Source: Nostoc sp. CHAB 5715 (lineage in GTDB: Bacteria; Cyanobacteriota; Cyanobacteriia; Cyanobacteriales; Nostocaceae). Taken from it: a stretch of DNA of 19,699 nt. The position numbers and the translations under genes were made by a program. Shown here piece after piece: positions 13,806 to 19,699 of this stretch. The DNA is taken from the NCBI RefSeq assembly GCF_020829685.1, contig NZ_JAIVFR010000011.1, positions 1 to 19,699 on the forward strand, in the 5' to 3' direction. Each line of letters starts with the position of its first letter. Position 1 is the first letter of the stretch. Under the pieces are notes generated by a model. The model worked only from the letters and a program-made list of their open reading frames with translations, had not been told where the DNA came from and did not search any database.

Positions 13806-16424
13806 TTAGCTGGTAAACACCTCAGCAGGTAAGCGACTAAAAGAAAGACGCTCATTTTGCACATCTACAAAGATGGTGTTGCCGTCGGTGAATTCACCGC
13901 GCAAGAGCGCTTTAGCAATTTGAGTTTCTAACTCTCGCTGAATCGCCCGCTTCAGTGGACGCGCCCCATATACTGGGTCATACCCTACTTCGGCTAAAAA
14001 GTCAAGTGCAGTATCCGAGAGCTTGAGGAATATTTTGCGATCGCTCAATCTTTGCCGCAATCTTTCCAATTGCAATAGCACAATTTGGCGCAATTCCTTC
14101 TTATCTAAACCGTGGAAGATGATGATTTCGTCAATCCGATTCAGGAACTCTGGACGGAAGCTATTTCGCATTGCTTCCATCACCCGACGGCGCATTTCGT
14201 CGTAGTGAGTGTTATCTCCGGCGACATCGAGAATGTACTGCGAACCGATGTTGCTGGTCATGATGATAATAGCGTTCTTGAAGTCCACCTTATGACCTTG
14301 GGCATCAGTGACGCGACCATCATCGAGAATTTGCAAGAAGATATTAAATACATCGGGGTGTGCTTTTTCGATTTCGTCGAAAAGAATCACTGAGTAAGGA
14401 CGGCGACGAATTGCTTCTGTAAGTTGTCCGCCTTCTTCGTAACCCACGTATCCTGGAGGCGCACCGATTAAACGAGAGACGGCGTGTTTCTCCATATACT
14501 CCGACATATCGATTCGCACCAGCGCATCTTCGCTATCGAACATATACGCCGCCAGCGCTTTCGCCAACTCGGTTTTACCCACACCCGTAGGCCCAAGGAA
14601 GATAAAGCTAGCAATGGGACGATTGGGATCAGCTAGTCCAGCCCGCGATCGCTGAATTGAATCCGCTACAGCTGTAACTGCTTCTTCTTGTCCAACCACG
14701 CGGCGGTGCAGTTCATCTTCTAAATGCAGCAGTTTTTCTTTCTCCGATTCCACCAACTTGCTAATCGGAATTCCTGTCCATTTAGAAATAATTTCGGCAA
14801 TATCACCTTCCGTTACTTCTTCTCGTAATAGTGATTTACCACTTCTTTGAGTGTTTGTCAATTCAGCTTCTACTGCTTCCAATTGACGATGTAAACTGGT
14901 TAAATTGCCATATTTCAACTCCGCAGCACGGTTGAGGTCGTAGTCGCGTTCTGCTTGCTGAATCTCTAAGTTGACCCGTTCAATCTCTTTTTTAACAGAT
15001 TGAATTTTGTCAATGATATCTTTTTCAGACTGCCATTGAGTATTCAGTGTTTTTTGTTCTTCTTTGAGATTGGCAATTTCTTTTTCCAGTCTTCCTAGAC
15101 GTTCACGAGAAGCTGCATCGCTTTCTTTTTGCAGCGATAGCTTCTCCATTTCCAATTGCAGAATCTTGCGATCAATTTCGTCGAGTTCTTCTGGTTTGGA
15201 GGTAATCTCCATTTTTAATCTAGCGGCGGCTTCGTCTACCAAGTCAATGGCTTTATCAGGGAGGAAGCGATCGCTAATATAACGACTCGACAATACGGCT
15301 GCTGCAACTAAAGCACTATCAGAAATCTTCACCCCGTGGTGGTTTTCATAACGTTCTCTCAACCCTCGCAGAATCGAAATACTATCTTCTACACTGGGCT
15401 GATCCACATAAACTTGCTGGAAGCGTCTTTCTAGTGCGGCATCTTTTTCGATATATTTGCGGTATTCATCTAGGGTTGTCGCCCCAATACAGCGCAATTC
15501 GCCCCGCGCCAACATTGGTTTTAATAAGTTACCAGCATCCATCGCGCCTTGGCTTGCACCAGCGCCGACAACGGTGTGAATTTCATCAATAAATAAAACA
15601 ATATTGCCGCCAGATTCAGTAACTTCTTTTAATACTGCTTTCAGACGTTCTTCAAATTCACCCCGAAATTTTGCCCCTGCAATCAAAGCACCCATATCTA
15701 AAGCGATTAGCTTGCGGTCTTTGAGGGATTGAGGTACATCACCTGCGATAATGCGTTGTGCTAATCCTTCGGCGATCGCAGTTTTACCAACACCTGGTTC
15801 ACCAATTAGCACAGGGTTATTCTTAGTGCGGCGAGAGAGAATTTGGACAGTGCGACGAATTTCATCATCTCGCCCAATCACTGGATCGAGTTGACCTTTA
15901 CGTGCAGCTTCTGTAAGGTCACGCCCATATTTTTCCAGTGCTTCGTATTTGCCTTCTGGATTTTGGTCGGTCACTTTTTGACTCCCTCGAACTTGTTTGA
16001 TAATATTTTTGAGTTTGCCTTCGTCTAAACCAAACTCTTGGAATAAAGCTTTGCCAAAGCGGTCATCTTTAGCGTAAGCCAACAATAAGTGTTCAATTGA
16101 AATATATTCGTCTTGAAACTCTTTACGATATCCGTCTGCTCGATCTAGAAGTGTATCTAGGCTGCGTCCTAAGTAGACAGAACTGCTAGTACCAGATACT
16201 TTTGGCTGACGTTGGAAAAATTGCTCAGTGCGATCGCGCAGTTTTTGGAGGTTAACACCCGCTTTAGTGAGAATCCCAGTTGCTAGACCATCTTGTTCTA
16301 GCAGCGCTTTCATCAGGTGTTCACTTTCAATTTGCTGTTGTTGATATTGTTTAACAATATCGGGGGTATGGGCGATCGCTTCCCAGGCTTTTTCTGTAAA
16401 TTGGTTAGGATTAGTAGGTTGCAT
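13806..16424 (-). CDS. clpB: Disaggregase ClpB (ClpB1-type)
   Basis: This 872-aa Hsp100 ATPase rescues aggregated proteins with DnaK in the cytoplasm. Visible domains are the N-terminal Clp repeat domain (about 4-145), NBD1 with Walker A GEPGVGKT (208-215) and Walker B VLFIDEIH (276-283), the long coiled-coil middle domain (about 410-525) that separates ClpB from ClpA and ClpC, and NBD2 with Walker A GPTGVGKT (611-618), the pore motif GYVGYEEGG and Walker [12 protein letters not shown]. The C-terminus is D2-small. The N-terminal sequence resembles my memory of cyanobacterial ClpB1, the heat-inducible paralogue, rather than ClpB2. I saw no CIRCE element upstream. Confidence 0.96.
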   Translation of the reverse strand: MQPTNPNQFTEKAWEAIAHTPDIVKQYQQQQIESEHLMKALLEQDGLATGILTKAGVNLQKLRDRTEQFFQRQPKVSGTSSSVYLGRSLDTLLDRADGYRKEFQDEYISIEHLLLAYAKDDRFGKALFQEFGLDEGKLKNIIKQVRGSQKVTDQNPEGKYEALEKYGRDLTEAARKGQLDPVIGRDDEIRRTVQILSRRTKNNPVLIGEPGVGKTAIAEGLAQRIIAGDVPQSLKDRKLIALDMGALIAGAKFRGEFEERLKAVLKEVTESGGNIVLFIDEIHTVVGAGASQGAMDAGNLLKPMLARGELRCIGATTLDEYRKYIEKDAALERRFQQVYVDQPSVEDSISILRGLRERYENHHGVKISDSALVAAAVLSSRYISDRFLPDKAIDLVDEAAARLKMEITSKPEELDEIDRKILQLEMEKLSLQKESDAASRERLGRLEKEIANLKEEQKTLNTQWQSEKDIIDKIQSVKKEIERVNLEIQQAERDYDLNRAAELKYGNLTSLHRQLEAVEAELTNTQRSGKSLLREEVTEGDIAEIISKWTGIPISKLVESEKEKLLHLEDELHRRVVGQEEAVTAVADSIQRSRAGLADPNRPIASFIFLGPTGVGKTELAKALAAYMFDSEDALVRIDMSEYMEKHAVSRLIGAPPGYVGYEEGGQLTEAIRRRPYSVILFDEIEKAHPDVFNIFLQILDDGRVTDAQGHKVDFKNAIIIMTSNIGSQYILDVAGDNTHYDEMRRRVMEAMRNSFRPEFLNRIDEIIIFHGLDKKELRQIVLLQLERLRQRLSDRKIFLKLSDTALDFLAEVGYDPVYGARPLKRAIQRELETQIAKALLRGEFTDGNTIFVDVQNERLSFSRLPAEVFTS

Positions 16425-16445
16425 AGGCTTTTTCAGGAACGTAGA

Positions 16446-16472
16446 GGCGCAGTGGCTTGTTGCAGGCTCGCC
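16446..16472. repeat. Short interspersed palindromic fragment
   Basis: The segment begins GGCGCAGTGGCTTG and ends GCAGGCTCGCC, with GGCG/CGCC ends. I recognise this kind of phrase as a dispersed fragment in Nostoc intergenic DNA. It lies 22 bp before the clpB start, in the 5' leader. The weak ribosome binding site of clpB lies between it and the ATG. Confidence 0.4.
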
Positions 16473-16616
16473 ACCCCAAACACCAAGTAAATAAAATTTC
16501 TGTTCTCAATAGATATTGTATGAACAGCACAGCGATCGCCTAGATCGGTGTTCACGTCTTGTAAAAGTCGTATTTTCCCGTAGTTCCGATTTCCCATTTA
16601 TTGTTGTGCTGTACAA

Positions 16617-17018
16617 TTACAGAAACAAACTCAAGCGAATCCATAATTGTCGGGCTGCCACCTGAGAAGCACTGTTCATCTCCAAATATTCTATAGTGAC
16701 TTTTCCAGAGGAAGTAATGCCTATAATCTTGCCAGATTGAGTATCAACCTGAAAATGCTCACTCCACTTATCCTGTCTGGGATGAAAGAAATTAACTTCA
16801 ATGTTGGAAGCAGGCATAATGCCACTAATACGAGTTCCTTTACGGAGATTACACGAGCGACACGCAAGAGCTAAATTTGCTTCGTCATTTTCACCTTGCC
16901 GAGAGAGCGGGATGATATGCTCAACCTCAAACGGAAAGTTAAAGATTATTTCAGGGGCTTGGCAGTACTCGCAACGATGGTTGGCACGTTGTGCGATCGC
17001 AGCATAATACCGATTCAC
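16617..17018 (-). CDS. HNH endonuclease
   Basis: This 133-aa protein has an HNH/beta-beta-alpha metal nuclease core. RCEYCQAP (Cys16, Cys19) is followed by FEVEHIIPLSRQG (His34), NLALACRSCNLRKG (Asn48, Cys53, Cys56, Asn57) and a basic stretch. The two Cys pairs bind structural zinc, while the His and Asn residues form the catalytic site. It starts with GTG that overlaps the TGA of the gene upstream by four bases (GTGA), so translation is coupled. The C-terminal part (about 70-133) is of unknown role. It looks intact. A free-standing DNase of a mobile, toxin or defence module is possible, but the substrate is unknown. Confidence 0.88.
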   Translation of the reverse strand: MNRYYAAIAQRANHRCEYCQAPEIIFNFPFEVEHIIPLSRQGENDEANLALACRSCNLRKGTRISGIMPASNIEVNFFHPRQDKWSEHFQVDTQSGKIIGITSSGKVTIEYLEMNSASQVAARQLWIRLSLFL

Positions 17019-17377
17019 AAACTCTCTTGCTGTATCAATGCAGCTGTTCGGGCTGCTGCTGCTTTTAATTCAGCCTCAACCAAAGTATCCAGTTGTGCTT
17101 GTTGCTCTGGTGGCAATGCTTGCCCCTGATCTCGTGCTGATCGCCACAAACTCATCAATTCCGATAACCGTTTTTGTTGTTTAACACTGAAAAACGGGTC
17201 AGGGCTAAAGTTTTGAATGACAAGCAGTGCGCTGAACTCCGTTTCACCCAACTGAATAGTTAACGCATCTAGGGCTTGCCCCGCAGTTTTGCCAACAGAG
17301 TGCTTATCCCCTGCAATGGCGCGATAAGTTTTTTCACCATCAGCATCAAAGATTGGCAAGATTGCTACTGTTGTCAT
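17015..17377 (-). CDS. Uncharacterised partner of the HNH nuclease
   Basis: The product is 120 aa. The N-terminal half (MTTVAILPIFDADGEKTYRAIAGDKHSVGKTAGQALD is the start of it) looks like a small alpha/beta fold. The C-terminal third is helical and rich in Glu, Ala and Gln (LPPEQQAQLDTLVEAELKAAAARTAAL). No catalytic motif is apparent. It overlaps the HNH gene by 4 bp and is upstream of it, which is the arrangement of an immunity or antitoxin-like gene, but also of any coupled operon. I have the impression that this pair recurs in cyanobacterial genomes; that is memory and not checked. The start is ATG at 17377. Confidence 0.65.
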   Translation of the reverse strand: MTTVAILPIFDADGEKTYRAIAGDKHSVGKTAGQALDALTIQLGETEFSALLVIQNFSPDPFFSVKQQKRLSELMSLWRSARDQGQALPPEQQAQLDTLVEAELKAAAARTAALIQQESL

Positions 17378-17473
17378 GCTTCCAGTTTGGAATCCTTTGC
17401 CTCAAATTATAGCTCTACGCAACCCAATGTTTGAACTTACGGGAGGCGATCGTTAAGCTATTGGCGACAACTA

Positions 17474-17493
17474 TATATCATATCTGATATAAT
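17474..17493 (+). promoter_or_regulatory. Promoter/operator of the RelE-like gene
   Basis: TATAAT (17488-17493) lies only 7 nt before ATG 17501, so the transcript should be leaderless or nearly so. A perfect palindrome TATATCA-TATC-TGATATA (17474-17491) overlaps it, which fits an operator for autoregulation. TTGGCG at 17461-17466 could be a -35 box, but the spacing of 21 bp is long. Confidence 0.5.
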
Positions 17494-17500
17494 ATAGGCT

Positions 17501-17794
17501 ATGGATAACGATGATAAACCTCTAGTCTGGCTACGCGGCGAGGTTAAAACTCCACCTTTTAGTCAGGAAGCTCGTGTTGAGGCAGGTTTTCTGTTGAGGT
17601 GCTTGCAGCAAGGTGAGAATCTGGAATTGCCTCACTCGCGATCAATGCCAAGTATTGGAGCGCATTGCCATGAGTTACGCATTCGAGACGTGGACAAAAA
17701 TTGGAGAATCATTTATCGAATTGATGACGATGCCATTTTGATTGTCGAGGTGTTCATTGACACTCTCCTGCCTAAAGGCGAGGAGATTCTTTAA
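17501..17794 (+). CDS. RelE/HigB-like toxin, C-terminus replaced
   Basis: This 97-aa frame matches the Gp49/RelE-HigB toxin family (phage-derived, COG4679-like), which are ribosome-associated mRNA interferases. Recognisable parts are PLVWLRGEVKTPPFSQEAR, AGFLLRCLQQGE, LPHSRSMPSIGAHCHELRIRD and WRIIYRIDDDAILIVEVF. After EVF (residue 85) family members continue with a basic helix of the KKTxxTPxxVI type. Here the sequence switches to IDTLLPKGEEIL and stops. The switch coincides with TTGACACTCTCC..., an IS200/IS605-like right end. The active-site C-terminal region is therefore missing and the toxin is probably dead. No HigA-like antitoxin follows. Confidence 0.75.
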   Translation: MDNDDKPLVWLRGEVKTPPFSQEARVEAGFLLRCLQQGENLELPHSRSMPSIGAHCHELRIRDVDKNWRIIYRIDDDAILIVEVFIDTLLPKGEEIL

Positions 17795-18110
17795 GACATT
17801 ACTGCCTTAATATCCTGTTTGCACAGGTTCCCAGGCTGACCCTACGGGTTCGGCAGTCGCTCATGGGGGAGACCCCCAAGACCGCGCTGCCTCACCACGT
17901 TTGCACAAAGTGCTTCGTCATATCTCCTCAAAGAATGTTTTGGGCGTAGACTTTCCCCCAGTCCGGGGGTAGGTTTTTAAATCTTGTACTGATAGGACTA
18001 TTGTACTATATATTGACTCAGGCGTAAACGCCGCCCGAAAGCTTTCATCACGCAGCCTAAAGTACGAAATACGCAACTGTGTTCGGAGGCGGAGTGTCTC
18101 CGACTCCGCG
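17757..18110 (-). mobile_element. IS200/IS605-type debris and palindromic repeats
   Basis: On the minus strand this ends in a right-end hairpin: CTCCT-CGCC-TTTA-GGC-AGGAG followed by AGTGTCAA (17757-17785), with one bulged base. A second such end, GGCG-TTTA-CGCC then TGAGTCAA, lies at 18013-18032 in the same orientation. Between and beyond are hairpins GGGGG-AGA-CCCCC (17865-17877), CCCCC-AGTCC-GGGGG (17955-17969) and GCGGAGT/ACTCCGC (18089-18109). No transposase or intact TnpB is present. Limits are approximate. I read it as one or two non-autonomous or deleted elements, the first inserted into the RelE gene. The open frame 17918-18121 has no family resemblance. Confidence 0.5.
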
Positions 18111-18127
18111 CTGTTTCTCAAGGGTTT

Positions 18128-18631
18128 TCAGCTAGCCTTTCTTATAAACTGATGCCACTGCCCATCATCGCCCAGTACATGAGATGTCATCACTCGATGA
18201 TTATCACTCTTGAACTCGATTACATCTCTGTACTTTGCCATCTTCTTATCGCCCGTCATCGCGGGCCCGTCAGAATTGAGCGTTAGTATGTTTTTAGCCG
18301 CGTCCAATTCACCGTCGTACAACCACAGATAAGTCATCATTGACCCAACCCAGGTGCCTACATAGCGTTGCTTCTGCGAGTCATATCCGAGCGTTATTAT
18401 CATTGTTGCCGCACCACCACAGGGCATTTCGCCCTGTCCTTCAGCTACAACCCACAGTCCACCGATTGATCGCACACTTTCCGTTCCTGTTGCTCTTTCA
18501 GGCGGCTGATCTGGACTCATCATTGCCTCTGTTTCATAAGTCCACTCACCGACGAGTTTCTGTAGCCACTGATGTTCCTTTTGTGGCTCAGTATTCATTG
18601 TTGGCTCCTGTTGTGTTTTGGCTGTCTCCAT
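18128..18631 (-). CDS. DUF1579 family protein
   Basis: The protein is about 167 aa with the DUF1579 pattern: HQWLQKLVGEWTYETEA at the start, then SVRSIGGLWVVAEGQGEMP, ATMIITLGYDSQKQRYVGTWVGSMMTYLWLYDGELD and VMTSHVLGDDGQWHQF. This is a lipocalin-like beta-barrel of unknown function. Two starts both have good ribosome binding sites: ATG 18631 (AAAGGAGC, 7 nt) and ATG 18598 (CAGGAGCC). I give the longer. The open frame continues up to 18793 without Shine-Dalgarno support, and that part does not fit the family. The C-terminus (FIRKAS) is a few residues shorter than I would expect. Confidence 0.8.
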   Translation of the reverse strand: METAKTQQEPTMNTEPQKEHQWLQKLVGEWTYETEAMMSPDQPPERATGTESVRSIGGLWVVAEGQGEMPCGGAATMIITLGYDSQKQRYVGTWVGSMMTYLWLYDGELDAAKNILTLNSDGPAMTGDKKMAKYRDVIEFKSDNHRVMTSHVLGDDGQWHQFIRKAS

Positions 18632-18844
18632 TGCTTTAGCTCCTTTTGATGAATCATTGAGAAATTGAGGAATGCGATTAGCGCGAATTGCAACACCGTC
18701 AGCAAAGCCACCCCAAGGGGCTAGAAACGGCGTAAAATGATGGAAATTACCGACTTGATAGTACATAAATACTATCATGAATTGGCTAATCAAGGTTTAT
18801 GACTGGCAGATTGACGAAAACATTCTACTTTTGCTGGCTCTGCC

Positions 18845-19129
18845 CTACAGCAATGCGATCACATTTTCATGATGCCAATCTGATCGGTTCACGCGATAAA
18901 CTAAGCAGTCATCGCTACCAAATCGTCGAGACTCGACAAATTGGAAACCAAAACGTTCATAAAAGCGGTGAACGCGGGTATTGCCAGCAAGTGGATCGAC
19001 AAGTACAGCTATCACTTGCTGGCTGGCAAAACATCGAGCAAGTGCAAGCTGCATCATTGGGTGACGAACGTTGCCGATGCTGTGAGGGACTTCCACATTG
19101 AGTGAAATTGCTGAAGCGGTAATCTGCAT
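18845..19129 (-). pseudogene. GNAT acetyltransferase, C-terminal fragment
   Basis: The 94-aa frame holds only the C-terminal half of a GNAT-fold N-acetyltransferase: GNVRHPMMQLALARCFASQQ, then VLVDPLAGNTRVHRFYERFGFQFVESRRFG, with the typical DP-x-x-x-NTR-x-x-RFYE-x-x-GF segment near the end of the fold. The usual N-terminal strands and acetyl-CoA-binding region (roughly 80-100 residues) are missing. An in-frame TAA lies two codons before the ATG (19129). It is therefore probably a non-functional remnant. The gene upstream on the same strand ends 43 bp away. A short free-standing protein cannot be excluded. Confidence 0.65.
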
Positions 19130-19172
19130 AGATACTTATAAAGTTAGTTCTTTTACATACGAAAGATTTCTA

Positions 19173-19433
19173 TTATGGCAACAGTCCCAATAAGCTCTCT
19201 AATATTTTGTATCCCCATTTGAGTGTTAGCAATCCGCAGAAAATTGCTAGGATCAGACTACCTATAATACCTGTGGTTATTGGTTCTGCATATCCAAACC
19301 AATCTGTATAACTCCAATACAATCCAGCGATCGCTACTCCGGTTATTGCACCAATACCAAAACGCTTAATTAATCTACCAACCTTTTCGGGTTTTAATTC
19401 AGGTGTATTTACTTCAGGGGGTAATGGGTTCAT
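19173..19433 (-). CDS. Small two-helix membrane protein (86 aa)
   Basis: The protein is 86 aa with a polar Pro-rich N-terminus (MNPLPPEVNTPELKPEKVGRL), a first hydrophobic segment at about residues 27-41 (GIGAITGVAIAGLYW) and a second at about 52-70 (TTGIIGSLILAIFCGLLTL). It ends in GYKILESLLGLLP. This gives a membrane hairpin with both ends probably on the cytoplasmic side. No known domain is recognised. The ribosome binding site is weak (AAAGG before TTTTTA ATG). It lies upstream of the GNAT fragment on the same strand. Confidence 0.6.
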   Translation of the reverse strand: MNPLPPEVNTPELKPEKVGRLIKRFGIGAITGVAIAGLYWSYTDWFGYAEPITTGIIGSLILAIFCGLLTLKWGYKILESLLGLLP

Positions 19434-19485
19434 TAAAAACCTTTGCCTTTTTCGACAACAGTAGGCGCTCTGCTTCCCATTTTAG

Positions 19486-19699
19486 TCTTACTTAGTTATT
19501 GACGTTGCCATGTGCCGCAGTTGGTGTCCTAATCCATCAATTCCTACGCCTTGCATTCCTGGTGTGGGGGAAGCAGGAAAAGCCCTATGCGATCACACAG
19601 AACATGGAGCAGACTTGTTTGCCTACAACATCACATTAACGCCAAGATGCATCATCAGAGCCAATGCTGTTTGCAAAGCCATTGCAGCAGGTTGGCTCA
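19486..19699 (+). other. Open frame running off the window, unassigned
   Basis: After a TAG (19483-19485) the plus-strand frame stays open to the end of the window, with a first ATG at 19510 (MCRSWCPNPSIPTPCIPG...). No ribosome binding site is clear and the composition (many Cys and Pro) is unlike a typical protein start. On the minus strand a shorter frame enters from the right edge and ends LALMMHLGVNVML at about 19628. Neither can be called a gene from this fragment. Confidence 0.2.

Noticed and set aside
17918..18121. 67-aa minus-strand frame between RelE and DUF1579
   Set aside because: It is built from palindromic repeats and transposon-end sequence, with no known domain.
18632..18793. 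54-residue N-terminal extension of the DUF1579 frame
   Set aside because: It has no ribosome binding site, does not match the family, and two good internal starts exist.
1..19699. tRNA, rRNA or known riboswitch genes
   Set aside because: Reading both strands gave no cloverleaf, conserved rRNA segment or riboswitch core that I could recognise.

Overview
This window looks like a chromosomal segment of a filamentous, Nostoc-type cyanobacterium (order Nostocales). The reasons are the many HIP1 octamers (GCGATCGC) inside and between genes, the acpP-fabF-tkt gene order, a ClpB whose N-terminus reads like cyanobacterial ClpB1, and several heptanucleotide tandem arrays (STRR-type) of the kind known from Nostoc and Anabaena. 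These identifications come from reading the sequence and from family knowledge; no search was run.

Layout. Positions 1-2420 are a gene-poor margin: an interspersed repeat, a possible decayed reading frame (105-338), a small membrane protein (554-745), a secreted Gly/Ala-rich protein with an internal duplication (960-1352, minus), and a leucine-rich-repeat gene cut off at its 5' end (1744-2277, minus). A PIN-domain toxin with its probable antitoxin follows (2437-3146, minus). The core block on the minus strand is acpP (7173-7427), fabF (5659-6909) and tkt (3270-5297): acyl carrier, fatty-acid chain elongation and the Calvin/pentose-phosphate transketolase, ending in a clear intrinsic terminator at 3213-3239. 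Divergent from acpP are a two-CCG-domain HdrB-like iron-sulfur protein (7846-8751) and lpxD (8863-9915, lipid A synthesis).

Between lpxD and the convergent HI0933-family flavoprotein (10266-11498) lies an array of 14 exact 21-bp units. A rubredoxin of 53 aa (11551-11712) sits just upstream of the flavoprotein on the same strand. Heptamer arrays in opposite orientation (11769-11852 and 12013-12075), a small two-helix membrane protein (12079-12273) and an SRPBCC-fold protein (12694-13263) follow. The 13264-13805 gap holds a fold-back element with a second miniature element inserted near its apex. Then comes clpB (13806-16424, minus).

The right end is accessory DNA: an HNH nuclease translationally coupled to an uncharacterised partner (16617-17377, minus), a RelE/HigB-like toxin whose last part is replaced by an IS200/IS605-like right end (17501-17794), transposon debris to about 18120, a DUF1579 protein, a GNAT fragment, a small membrane protein, and an unassigned open frame running off the end.

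The strongest leads are the 21-bp array, whose stem variation fits RNA pairing only when read from the minus strand, the nested miniature elements at 13327-13714, and the coupled HNH/partner pair. I did not find a clear new multi-gene defence system.
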